64,000 nt of DNA, taken from Mesorhizobium sp. SARCC-RB16n. Lineage in GTDB: Bacteria > Pseudomonadota > Alphaproteobacteria > Rhizobiales > Rhizobiaceae. Each line of letters begins with the position of its first letter. The first letter of the stretch is position 1. The position numbers and the translations under genes were made by a program. The stretch lies in the NCBI RefSeq assembly GCF_008520305.1, contig NZ_ML703280.1, forward strand, positions 26,154-90,153, given 5' to 3'. The notes under the pieces were generated by a model. It ran no database searches. It had not been told where the DNA came from and saw only the letters and a list, made by a program, of their open reading frames with translations. Of this stretch, positions 51,053 to 59,271 are shown in pieces.

Positions 51053-52024
51053 ATGTTCAGCATGTCACGCCGCACAGTGCTTCAATCCGCCGCCGCCGCT
51101 GCCGCTTTCGGCCTTGCCGGCAAGCTTGAGTTCACCCGGCCCGCCTTCGCGCAGACGCCGCTGGAACCCGCCGTCGGCTTCTACAAATACACGGTTGGCG
51201 ACATCGAGGTCACCGCCGTCTATGACGGCATCTGGAAGAAGCCGCACGACCCGGCCTTCATCAAGGACGTCTCCGTCGACGACACCAAGGCCGCTCTCGC
51301 CAAGGCGGGGCTGACCACCGACTTCATGCCCATTCCGCTCACCGTCGCCGTGCTCAAGATGGGCGGCAGGCTGATCATGATGGATGCGGGCTCCGGCGTC
51401 GGCCAGTGGCAAGCCAACGCCACGCATCTGCCGGCCAACATGGCCGCCGCCGGCATCGACTACAAGGCGATCGACACCATCATGATCTCGCATTTCCACC
51501 CCGACCATGTCTGGGGCCTGATGGAGAAGGGCACCAACACGCCGGTGTTCCCCAATGCCGAGCTGATCGTCAACGCCACCGAATATAGCTGGTGGACCGA
51601 TCCCGCCCGTCTGGCCAAGCTGCCCGAGGGCCGCAAGCCGGCGGGCAAGCGCATCGCCGAAAACTTCCCGAAATGGAAGAACTGGAAGCTGGTCGAGGAC
51701 GGCGCCGAGGTCGCGCCCGGCATCCAGATCATCGGTGCACCCGGCCATACGCCCGGCCATTCCGTCTATCTCGCCAATTCCGGCAAGGAGCAGCTGATGA
51801 TCTCGGCCGACACCATGTATGTGCCGGCTCTGCTGGCGCCGCATCCGGAATGGCAGGGCAGCTACGACCAGGACGGGCCGACGGCGATCGCCACGCGCCA
51901 CAAGATCATCGACCGGGTGATCGCGGACAACATCCGCATCTCCGGTTCGCACTTCCCGTTCCCAGGCACCGGCGTCTTCGTGAAAGACGGCAATGCCTAT
52001 GGCTTCACTCCGGTCCAAATTTGA
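51053..52024 (+). CDS. MBL-fold metallohydrolase, Tat-exported
   Basis: A 323-residue metallo-beta-lactamase-fold protein. The N-terminus carries a twin-arginine signal (MSRRTVLQSAAAAAAFGLAG). The dinuclear metal site begins with HFHPDH (His147 to His152), continued by GAPGHTPGHSVYL and SADTM. Similar exported proteins act as lactonases or general hydrolases; the substrate is unknown. AGGAGAA precedes the ATG at 51053. The stop codon lies within a long fold-back repeat. Confidence 0.87.
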   Translation: MFSMSRRTVLQSAAAAAAFGLAGKLEFTRPAFAQTPLEPAVGFYKYTVGDIEVTAVYDGIWKKPHDPAFIKDVSVDDTKAALAKAGLTTDFMPIPLTVAVLKMGGRLIMMDAGSGVGQWQANATHLPANMAAAGIDYKAIDTIMISHFHPDHVWGLMEKGTNTPVFPNAELIVNATEYSWWTDPARLAKLPEGRKPAGKRIAENFPKWKNWKLVEDGAEVAPGIQIIGAPGHTPGHSVYLANSGKEQLMISADTMYVPALLAPHPEWQGSYDQDGPTAIATRHKIIDRVIADNIRISGSHFPFPGTGVFVKDGNAYGFTPVQI

Positions 52025-52169
52025 GACCGTTTGGAAACTCTACTCTGGCGGCCATCTGAAGGCGTTTTCTGCGCTTCCGTTGCTCACGGACCCAAACGTC
52101 CGCTGCGCTACGGTTCTCGAAACCACCATCAAATGACTCGCCAGAGCGAATTTCGAAACGGTCTCTCAA
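52021..52169. repeat. Long imperfect fold-back element
   Basis: Arm one (52021-52050, TTGAGACCGTTTGGAAACTC) and arm two (52139-52169) are imperfect inverse copies that begin and end with TTGAGA and TCTCAA and meet with CTCTGGCG and CGCCAGAG. Inside, CGGAC (52087) pairs with GTCCG (52098). The element starts inside the stop codon of the metallohydrolase and ends 29 bases before the TPR gene. Confidence 0.75.
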
Positions 52170-52197
52170 CGTCAGCACCCAACCAAGCGAGACAGCA

Positions 52198-52677
52198 ATG
52201 AAACAGATCCTTTTGGGCAGAAACGCCCTGTTCGGCCTGCTCGGCGCCATTGCCGTGCTGACCGTCGTTCCCGTCGCCACAATCATGCCGGCCTATGCTG
52301 TCGACGACATCGAGGGCGCCGATGCGCCCGACCTCACCGCCGTCAAGGCCAAGATCGACGCCAAGGACTACAAGGGCGCGCTGGCCGATCTGCGTGATCT
52401 GGCGCAGGACAACCAGCAGGCCGATGTCTACAATTTGCTCGGCTTCACGTTGCGCAAGACCGGCGACACCGCCACCGCACTGACCTACTACAACAAGGCG
52501 CTGGAGCTGAAGCCCGACCACAAGGCGGCCCGCGAATATCTGGGCGAGCTCTACGTCGAGACCGGCGACATGGCCAAGGCCAATGAGCAACTGGCCTCGC
52601 TGCAGAAACTCTGCCCCGCCGGCTGCGACGAGCTTTCCGACCTGCAGAAGGCCATCGACACCAAGGTGACGAAGTAG
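52198..52677 (+). CDS. Exported TPR protein
   Basis: A 159-residue protein: signal peptide (residues 1 to about 35, LLGAIAVLTVVPVATIMPAY) and two to three tetratricopeptide repeats (about 60-140; ADVYNLLGFTLRKTGDTATA, LTYYNKALELKPDHKAAREY). Two cysteines (KLCPAGCDEL) follow. A protein-protein contact role in the periplasm is likely; partner unknown. Confidence 0.82.
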   Translation: MKQILLGRNALFGLLGAIAVLTVVPVATIMPAYAVDDIEGADAPDLTAVKAKIDAKDYKGALADLRDLAQDNQQADVYNLLGFTLRKTGDTATALTYYNKALELKPDHKAAREYLGELYVETGDMAKANEQLASLQKLCPAGCDELSDLQKAIDTKVTK

Positions 52678-52690
52678 CGCTACCTATTTC

Positions 52691-52733
52691 CTCTCCCCCA
52701 CGGACGTGGGGGAGAGGTGGCCGCGAAGCGGCC
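52691..52733. repeat. Double-hairpin palindromic repeat
   Basis: CTCTCCCCCAC (52691-52701) pairs with GTGGGGGAGAG (52706-52716), followed by GGCCGC pairing with GCGGCC (52719-52733). A repeat type common in Mesorhizobium; it may also stop transcription after the TPR gene. Confidence 0.7.
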
Positions 52734-52911
52734 GGATGGGGGCCTGGCACTAACCCGTCCCCCAACACCCCAGTTCGGGCGCTCGTGGCTGGCGCCCATT
52801 GCCGGAGCCGGCACCTCTCCCTCAGGCCGGCTCCGGCCCTTTCAAGCATCACTTTCGGCAAGCGCCATCCCCGCGCGTGCCCGCACGGTGTAAAAATATC
52901 GGAGCCCGACC

Positions 52912-53433
52912 ATGACCCTGAACGAACGCGCCGCGAAGCTGTACGCCCTCGCCGCCAGACTCTATGTCAGGGATGTGATACTGCTTGTCGGGCGCCTGCT
53001 TATGTCCTTCATCTTCCTGCATGAGGGGATGACACTGGCCACCCATTTCGACGGCGCCGCCAAGGCGATGGCCGCGCAAGGCGTTGGTCTGCCGCTGTTT
53101 GTCGCCACCATCGCGTTGCAACTGGGGGCGGGGCTCTCGGTGGCGACGGGCGTGCTGACGCGGCTGGGAGCCATCGGCCTCGGCCTCTTCTGCCTGGCAA
53201 CGGCCACACTGTTCCACACCAATTTCGCCAGCCAGAGCGAGTTGCTGAATTTCGAAAAGGATCTGGCGATATCAGGCGGCATGTTCGTCCTGGCCGTCGC
53301 CGGCGCCGGCCGGATCTCGCTGGACTGGCTCCTGGCTGCCTACTTGCAGCAGCGGCGGCGCGACAAGGACATGGTGGCGGCGCTGCTGGCGGTCGAGAAC
53401 CAGTTTTCGCTGGAGGTGAGGCTTCCGGTTTGA
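52912..53433 (+). CDS. DoxX-family membrane protein
   Basis: A 173-residue protein with four predicted helices (about 20-45, 62-85, 92-110, 120-140). LLVGRLLMSFIFLHEGMTLA and GVLTRLGAIGLGLFCLATAT match the DoxX family, some of which partner with oxidoreductases in redox stress or modify membranes. GGAG lies eight bases before the ATG. Function here unknown. Confidence 0.8.
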   Translation: MTLNERAAKLYALAARLYVRDVILLVGRLLMSFIFLHEGMTLATHFDGAAKAMAAQGVGLPLFVATIALQLGAGLSVATGVLTRLGAIGLGLFCLATATLFHTNFASQSELLNFEKDLAISGGMFVLAVAGAGRISLDWLLAAYLQQRRRDKDMVAALLAVENQFSLEVRLPV

Positions 53434-53539
53434 GGGGAGCTGAGCCCGCGCGCCGTCCACGCAGGCTTGCCGCACGCACTGTGCTGGAACCAGCCTTGAT
53501 GCTCCGCATTTCTATAAGCAGGGACTGAAGGAGCGTGAC

Positions 53540-54139
53540 GTGAAAGCGATTTTGGCACTGGTTAGCGGCTTCGTCTTGACGCTTGCGGTCTTCGGCAGTG
53601 GGCTGGGTTTTGCCGCTTGGCTGCTGGCCGCCAAGTCCCCGCATGAGGCAAGGCCGACCGTCAGCGTGGCCGAGCTGTGGACCAGGGACGCGCGGCCGGT
53701 GAACAAGGCGGCGCAAAATCTCCAGCGCCTGCCGGCGGACCAGCCCGCGCCGCCCGATCCCGTGGCCAAGGTCCAGGCACCTGACCCGACCGCGACCGGC
53801 TCGATCGCGCCGGCGACTGGAGCCGACGCGCTGCCGGCGTCCCATCTCCAGTGGTGCGCCGACCACTACCGCTCCTACCATCCCGACGACAACAGCTACA
53901 TGTCCTATAGCGGACGGCAGCGCCCCTGCGTCTCGCCCTATCTCGACGCCGGCGCCGACCAGGGTACGCAGCCTACGGCGGCGGTCAGCTATGCCGAGAC
54001 GGGCGACGCCGCTTCGGCCGCCACGACGGGACTTTCGGCCGACCATGTCGATTCCTGCTTCAGCCGCTACCGCTCCTACCGGCCTGAGGACAACAGCTAC
54101 CAGCCATATTCCGGCGGACCCAGGCGCCAGTGCGAGTAG
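53540..54139 (+). CDS. BA14K family protein with duplicated domain
   Basis: A 199-residue exported protein from a GTG start, with AAGGAG in front. An N-terminal membrane or signal helix (LALVSGFVLTLAVFGSGLGF) is followed by a Pro/Ala-rich linker and two BA14K motifs: WCADHYRSYHPDDNSYMSYS and CFSRYRSYRPEDNSYQPYSG. BA14K in Brucella is a lectin-like immunoreactive protein; carbohydrate binding is plausible. Two copies in one chain is unusual. Confidence 0.8.
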   Translation: MKAILALVSGFVLTLAVFGSGLGFAAWLLAAKSPHEARPTVSVAELWTRDARPVNKAAQNLQRLPADQPAPPDPVAKVQAPDPTATGSIAPATGADALPASHLQWCADHYRSYHPDDNSYMSYSGRQRPCVSPYLDAGADQGTQPTAAVSYAETGDAASAATTGLSADHVDSCFSRYRSYRPEDNSYQPYSGGPRRQCE

Positions 54140-54254
54140 CCGCCTGGTGCGGGCGCGCGTTGAAGGCGCCTTGTGATCTCCGACGATCACGCAAATTTTT
54201 TGGATCGTTCGCACCAGCGCGGCGTTCATGCCTCACATGAGTGGAGGAATGGAT

Positions 54255-54578
54255 ATGAGCGACGACCGCGACGACAAGATCAGGACCCGCGCCTACGAGA
54301 TCTGGCAACGCGAAGGCGGGGCGCATGGCGACCATGACCGCCACTGGCATCAGGCCGAAATGGAGATCGACAGGGAAGCCGCCCTGCCGCTGACGGCGGA
54401 CGATGCGCTGCCGCGGACACGCGAGATCGCCAGCACGGACGTGCTGGCAGTCGAGGAGCTGGCCATGCGCGCGGGCATATCGGGCGACGAGGCGCAGGAG
54501 CTGCTCGACCGCCTCGGCACCGACCGCGCCGCGATCGAGCAGGCCGCGCGCAGCCTCAAGGCGAGGAAGCGCGGCTAG
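54255..54578 (+). CDS. DUF2934 domain protein
   Basis: A 107-residue cytosolic protein. Its first 50 residues carry the DUF2934 signature (KIRTRAYEIWQREGGAHGDH, then DRHWHQAEMEID). The remainder has a helical segment (ISGDEAQELLDRLGTDRAAI) like a UBA or DNA-binding bundle. GGAGGA eight bases upstream fixes ATG 54255. Unknown function. Confidence 0.8.
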   Translation: MSDDRDDKIRTRAYEIWQREGGAHGDHDRHWHQAEMEIDREAALPLTADDALPRTREIASTDVLAVEELAMRAGISGDEAQELLDRLGTDRAAIEQAARSLKARKRG

Positions 54579-54584
54579 GTCACG

Positions 54585-54627
54585 CAATTCCCGAGGGAAA
54601 AACCGTTTCACGCTTTTCCTGGAATTG
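54585..54627. repeat. Palindromic intergenic element
   Basis: CAATTCC (54585-54591) pairs with GGAATTG (54621-54627); GGGAAAA and CTTTTCC pair inside. This is a very common rhizobial hairpin type. A second GC-rich hairpin, CCGCCGGCA with TGCCGGCGG (54655-54677), follows and may end transcription. Confidence 0.75.
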
Positions 54628-54789
54628 CCCTGACCAGCGCACAAAAGCGCCGCGCCGCCGGCAGCCAATGCCGGCGGAGTGGTGCTTTCTGGCCGGTATT
54701 ATCCCAAGGCATCAGCGACATGAAATCGGTCGGAACCCTTGGCCGCCTCGGAGGTTCACCCTGTCCCAACCCCGAAGGAGAATGCACTC

Positions 54790-55077
54790 ATGGACCACGC
54801 CAATCACGTAAGGCTCCGCCCCGCCGAACTGACACCGGACACGCTTGAAGGCGCGGCCATCTACGGCCCCAACGACGAGAAGATCGGCTCCATCGACCAT
54901 ATGCATGGCAGCGGCCTGGTCGTCATCGATGTCGGCGGCTTCCTCGGCATCGGCGCCAAGCCCGTCGCCGTCGCCGCCAGCGAACTCGATTTCATGCGCG
55001 ACGAGGACGGCGACGTCCACGCCGTGACCAACTGGACCAAGGACCAGCTGAAAGCCATGCCCGAACACCGCGACTGA
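54790..55077 (+). CDS. PRC-barrel domain protein
   Basis: A 95-residue protein that is almost entirely one PRC barrel (about 20-85): ATG at 54790 with AAGGAGA upstream. The segments EGAAIYGPNDEKIGSIDHMH and GGFLGIGAKPVAVAASELDF are typical. PRC barrels bind RNA or proteins; free-standing versions in rhizobia often lie in stress regions, as here next to DUF2934. Confidence 0.82.
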   Translation: MDHANHVRLRPAELTPDTLEGAAIYGPNDEKIGSIDHMHGSGLVVIDVGGFLGIGAKPVAVAASELDFMRDEDGDVHAVTNWTKDQLKAMPEHRD

Positions 55078-55134
55078 GAATTGAGAGGGGCTCGGCGACG
55101 GCCGGGCCCTTCGTCTTTTCCAAGGGAGAGACCG

Positions 55135-55284
55135 ATGATCAGGAAGCTGAAAGACGGAAAATACCGGCTTTATTCAAGGAAGAAGGACGAGAAGACGGGG
55201 AAGCGGCGGAATCTGGGGACGTTCGATACGCGGGAAGCGGCGGAGAAGCATGAGAAGGAGGTGCAGTATTTTAAGCGGGGGTGA
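55135..55284 (+). CDS. 49-residue basic protein, copy 1
   Basis: MIRKLKDGKYRLYSRKKDEK, then TGKRRNLGTFDTREAAEKHE, ending KEVQYFKRG. The three-strand-plus-helix pattern resembles the AP2-like N-terminal DNA-binding domain of phage integrases, but standing alone. GGGAGAG precedes the ATG. A near-identical gene lies at 56083, with the membrane protein gene in between. The two coding sequences differ at only a handful of bases. Confidence 0.75.
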   Translation: MIRKLKDGKYRLYSRKKDEKTGKRRNLGTFDTREAAEKHEKEVQYFKRG

Positions 55285-55327
55285 GGGGAATTGTTTGGTG
55301 CTCGCCCCTACATCGGCGGGCGTGCGC

Positions 55328-55825
55328 TCATTCTTTCGCCGGCTCTTCGTAGATGCCGATGATAAGCAGCCATGCGCCCGAAATGAGGAAGGCGAACAAA
55401 ACGATCGCCCCAAGGGCTGCGATGTAGAGCCCTGCGCTGTGTCCGAGGACGAGCAGAATCGCGCCTGCGACTTCAGCAAGGTAACACATCGTGCCGCCCG
55501 CGAGCCGGGGGGCGGTCAGCCCGATGGAACTCATCCCCGACTTGATGGCCACGACATACCCTCTGACAAAGATGAATGTCGCGATGAGCCACAGGAAAAG
55601 CCATTCGAGGCCGAGTGCCGGCAGATATTGACCTCCCAGAAGCGCAAGGCTGCATGCCATGAAAATCGCACTGAAGCCCGACAGCATGTTGATTGCTCGG
55701 TTCTTGTGCGTTGTGTTGCGGACAATGCGTTCGGGGTTGATCGAGATCGCGACGAAGATCAACCCGGCAAGCCCTGCCGCGCCGCCGCCGACCATGACGA
55801 AGAAATTATTCCATTGATCCAACAT
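55328..55825 (-). CDS. Membrane protein, unknown function
   Basis: A 165-residue protein with five predicted helices (FFVMVGGGAAGLAGLIFVAI; LSGFSAIFMACSLALLGGQY; LEWLFLWLIATFIFVRGYVV; YLAEVAGAILLVLGHSAGLY; AALGAIVLFAFLISGAWLLI). No family recognised. It is encoded between the two copies of the 49-residue gene, on the opposite strand. Confidence 0.72.
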   Translation of the reverse strand: MLDQWNNFFVMVGGGAAGLAGLIFVAISINPERIVRNTTHKNRAINMLSGFSAIFMACSLALLGGQYLPALGLEWLFLWLIATFIFVRGYVVAIKSGMSSIGLTAPRLAGGTMCYLAEVAGAILLVLGHSAGLYIAALGAIVLFAFLISGAWLLIIGIYEEPAKE

Positions 55826-56082
55826 GACTTGCCCCGCAGGTCTGAGCTTCAGGCGGCTCGATGGAGCCTAGCATAGCTGCGTTCTCGAACTCCACGGGGC
55901 GAGACAGCCGACCGGGAGGGCGTCGTTTGGCCGACAGGTCCGGGATCTTGCGGCCTGGCTGCGCCCATCATCGAGCAGCAATCAAGACCCCTGGATCGGC
56001 GGATGAGGTGAGGGGTGCACCTTCCCGGGGAAGGCCGATAGCCATGGGAAATTCTGATCGAGGCCAAATCCTGACTGGCGAG

Positions 56083-56232
56083 ATGATCCGCAAACTGAAA
56101 GGTGGAAAATACCGGCTTTATTCAAGGAAGAAGGACGAGAAGACGGGGAAGCGGCGGAATTTGGGGACGTTCGATACGCGGGAGGCGGCGGAGAAGCATG
56201 AACGGGAGGTGCAGTATTTTAAAAGGGGGTGA
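56083..56232 (+). CDS. 49-residue basic protein, copy 2
   Basis: Identical to copy 1 at all but two residues (D7G, K42R). Coding bases from GGAAAATACCGGCTTTATTC onwards are almost unchanged, including silent sites, while the upstream DNA is unrelated. The duplication is therefore recent or kept uniform by gene conversion. Ribosome site is weak (GGCGAG). Confidence 0.75.
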   Translation: MIRKLKGGKYRLYSRKKDEKTGKRRNLGTFDTREAAEKHEREVQYFKRG

Positions 56233-56286
56233 GGGGGGCACGATGGGGCTCGCCATCAGCCAAAGGTAAAGGCCCCTCTCTTCAAG

Positions 56287-58944
56287 TTATAGCGATGCCA
56301 AAGACAACCATATCCCAGGCAGCATAAGCCGCTGTCCATTTTTTAACTGCAGTATTCGGGAATTCTCGCCGCTATATAGTCCAAAATCTACGTTGCCGCC
56401 TTCGAAGACTAGGTGCTTGCCTTTTGATTTAGCGTAGCGACCAAGGCATCCGATGAAGCTTAATGGCGCAGGCTTACTATCTTCTGGTAATACCCAATAT
56501 GCTTGAGTGCCGGCGGTATCACCTGCAAGAAGGACATTTTTCAAGGTAACTTCAACTTCGTCCTCGGGAATAACAAATCCAGAACTATGGTTTACCGTGC
56601 CCATAATTGCCCATTGATCACGCTGATGATCAGCTGGTTTGATGGGTGCGTAAATCAACTCATTCGCCAAAAGTTTTTCGAAGACATCAGCAACCGTCAA
56701 CCACTCATTGTCCACGAGGCAATTTGCGATGGCCAAAGGGTCGCCGCCGAAATGTGCGGCGTGTGCCGAGATGAAATTGCGCTCGCGAGCGTCAATGTCA
56801 GTGGCAAGCCATTTTTTGACTTGGCCAGTCGCCCATTGCTCGATGACAGGCCGCGACAGCAAGTCGCCAGAATCGCGTCGAGGTCCGCGCGGTGACAGGT
56901 CCAAACAGCCAACGAATTGCCTTCCATGGTCGACATGACCCTGTTTTTTCTTACCGAGCCCTCCAATTGTGTATACAGAAAGCTTGGCGCCAGACGGATT
57001 CAAAGATGCGCGTCCAATTATTTGCCCGTCGAAAATTATAGGTTCGATTATTTCTAAATTTTCTATAATAGCTTCAGGAATATCCTTTGTTTTTACGCCA
57101 TTAATTCTCTGAAGCCAATTTTGGCCGTTTTCTTCTACCCAATTAGATGCGATTTTATGAATTTCTTCGTCAGGATCTTGTTTGATAAAAATATCAACAT
57201 CGATCGCTGGGCATAGCATTTCGACGAGTTCAGGAAGAGTAAACTTCGTAGCGGGTCGCAAGTAAGATTTTCCGTCTTCGTACACCTGCGTCTGGTTGTC
57301 TCGATGCAGGATCTTGTCTTTCGTATCTGACGAGACAAAAATATCGACTACGGTAGAATAACTCATCTGGAAGTCTGAGGCGCCTTCCTTAACGATCGGA
57401 CGCAACGCTAAGCCGGAACTGAAACTGAGCGTTCGTACCGCTGAAGATCCGGCGTCAAACGGTCGCGTGGTTACGTTGATTTCTTGGCTGATCATGAAGA
57501 CCGAGAAAAAACCAATTCCAAAACGGCCAATCTTCTTGAAATGACTCCCGAGGAAACCCGGGCGCTCCTCCCGCAATGTCCAAGACGACCAACCGCTTTC
57601 GCCGAAAGCTAAGAAAGGCCCTGTCAAAACCGCAGACGACATACCGATACCGTTGTCTGCCACTCGCAACCAATAACCATTTTCCCCCGATTCATTCTGA
57701 CCTGGCCGAAGGTCGATCATTAGCTTGCCGGCGAACTCACTTTCCAAAACCCTACGCGCTCTAACGGCGTCGACGGCGTTTTGTATCAATTCTCTCAGGG
57801 GGACGGTGTCGTCGTCTCCGTATAGTCCTCTGCCGCCGAACATTTGCACTATCTTGCCGGTGTCGTTGATCCGTACCTCTGCGTCGATAGGAACCCATCC
57901 GTCGGTTTGAACGTGCTTTGAAAAACGCCTAGGGTCAGAAATATCCTTAACTCTCGTGATTTCGAACGGCGGTAGGGAGGCATCACGGAGGACTTGGTCA
58001 GAGGCGCGTAATTCGCGATCAGCGGTGTTCGCGAGATCGAAAGCAATCCACCAAGCTCTCGCTTCCTTCTCATTAAATGGCACGGAGCTGGTGACCATGA
58101 GCGCACTGGGGTCTTGGGAGTCAGGCGCAATGGACAATCGATTCTGGGCGGTCCAGTGGTCGAGGGAAGCTCCTTCAGGTTGAAGCAGGGCAAACTCGAA
58201 ATCCGGTGCACGCGCAGCATCGATTTGAATCGCGTCGGCTGTTCGTATCAAAGCTGCAAGTACCATTGGACGAATTAGTCCGCGCTTATGATAAGGAGGA
58301 ATAGGATTCTTCTGGCGCCCCAGGGATTCCAGCTTTGAGATGCTCCAGTGGTGGCTTGCTGCAATTTCGCCAATTAGCGGGCCGAAATGAGATCGGACCG
58401 TCGGGTCGTCAAGAAGGTAAAAATCGGCGCCAAGTACCGGGTGTTTAAATGTGGCGCTGAGAATGTTTTTTGCCTGCCGCGCGTGCAGCGCTCTCAGCAC
58501 ATCGAACAACACAGCCTTTCTCAGCCCAATGGATAGAGTCGCAAGGTCGTCGTTCCTATTACTTTGATCCCCCTGCATCTTGGAGGCAAGCGCATCCTTC
58601 CATTCCGGTGTCTTGATTAGGGTCCGTATCCCGCCTTCGAAGGCAAGGACGGTATGGGCTGCGTCATGAATAAGGATCGCGATACCGAAGATGAACGTTT
58701 CGATTGGCGACAGCTTGTATTTCTTTCCAACAATGATGTCAGCGCATTCCCATAGGCGTGTAAAGTGAGCCTCATCATGTAGCGTCAAGCCCTCCGCATC
58801 CGCTGCGATACGCTTTGCGAGCGAACACGCGCGTTCCCAAGCAACTGAATACATTTCAACAAGATGGGTGGTCGCTTCATCATCGTCGGCGATCTTTCCA
58901 AAGGATGCGCGCCATAGCTGCGTTTTTTCGTAGGGTTTTGGCAT
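56287..58944 (-). CDS. HD domain fused to Hsp90-like ATPase
   Basis: An 885-residue protein. The N-terminal part (about 50-245) has HD-superfamily features: LHDEAH (55-60), IHDAAH (92-97), EIAASHHW (193-200), LIRTADAIQ (232-240). About 350-550 is a GHKL ATPase of Hsp90 type: ELIQNAVDA (385-393), VADNGIGM (428-435), GRFGIGFFSVFM (473-484). The last 300 residues have no known domain. AGGAAG just before ATG 58944. Codon use is AT-richer than both neighbours, and it is alone on its strand, signs of transfer. Role unknown; stress or phage defence are possibilities. Confidence 0.75.
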   Translation of the reverse strand: MPKPYEKTQLWRASFGKIADDDEATTHLVEMYSVAWERACSLAKRIAADAEGLTLHDEAHFTRLWECADIIVGKKYKLSPIETFIFGIAILIHDAAHTVLAFEGGIRTLIKTPEWKDALASKMQGDQSNRNDDLATLSIGLRKAVLFDVLRALHARQAKNILSATFKHPVLGADFYLLDDPTVRSHFGPLIGEIAASHHWSISKLESLGRQKNPIPPYHKRGLIRPMVLAALIRTADAIQIDAARAPDFEFALLQPEGASLDHWTAQNRLSIAPDSQDPSALMVTSSVPFNEKEARAWWIAFDLANTADRELRASDQVLRDASLPPFEITRVKDISDPRRFSKHVQTDGWVPIDAEVRINDTGKIVQMFGGRGLYGDDDTVPLRELIQNAVDAVRARRVLESEFAGKLMIDLRPGQNESGENGYWLRVADNGIGMSSAVLTGPFLAFGESGWSSWTLREERPGFLGSHFKKIGRFGIGFFSVFMISQEINVTTRPFDAGSSAVRTLSFSSGLALRPIVKEGASDFQMSYSTVVDIFVSSDTKDKILHRDNQTQVYEDGKSYLRPATKFTLPELVEMLCPAIDVDIFIKQDPDEEIHKIASNWVEENGQNWLQRINGVKTKDIPEAIIENLEIIEPIIFDGQIIGRASLNPSGAKLSVYTIGGLGKKKQGHVDHGRQFVGCLDLSPRGPRRDSGDLLSRPVIEQWATGQVKKWLATDIDARERNFISAHAAHFGGDPLAIANCLVDNEWLTVADVFEKLLANELIYAPIKPADHQRDQWAIMGTVNHSSGFVIPEDEVEVTLKNVLLAGDTAGTQAYWVLPEDSKPAPLSFIGCLGRYAKSKGKHLVFEGGNVDFGLYSGENSRILQLKNGQRLMLPGIWLSLASL

Positions 58945-59211
58945 AGCTTCCTGCTTAAGCAAAATTCCGAGTCGCAAAGCCGTTGTACAATAGATTTTTC
59001 TCCTAACAACCGAACGGAACTATGAAAAACGGGATTCGTAAGCGGCTAGCTAGTTTTTAAGCGACTAAGTTGGCGTTACGTCGGCTGTGGCGAACCGCTG
59101 CGGGCACGCCCGTCCGAAAACTTCAACTTCTACCGTCATAGAATGAAGCCGAATTCCCCCTAGGGTGGTGCCAGAAAATAGGCTTCCAACGCTTATCTCA
59201 CCCCCTCCGCA

Positions 59212-59227
59212 TTAACCATTCGTTAAC
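59212..59227. promoter_or_regulatory. CtrA binding site upstream of minC
   Basis: TTAA (59212-59215), seven bases, TTAAC (59223-59227): an exact match to the CtrA consensus TTAA-N7-TTAAC. It lies 45 bases before the minC start. In Sinorhizobium the cell-cycle regulator CtrA is known to regulate minCD. The rest of 58945-59211 shows nothing else. Confidence 0.75.
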
Positions 59228-59271
59228 CATTCCCACCCTAGCGTTTACCTCTCAGTAAGGATTCGCTGGCC

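Noticed and set aside
56083-58944. Genomic island with integrase and attachment sites around the HD-Hsp90 gene
   Set aside because: No tRNA, no full integrase and no att-type direct repeats were found; the 49-residue gene only resembles an integrase arm domain.
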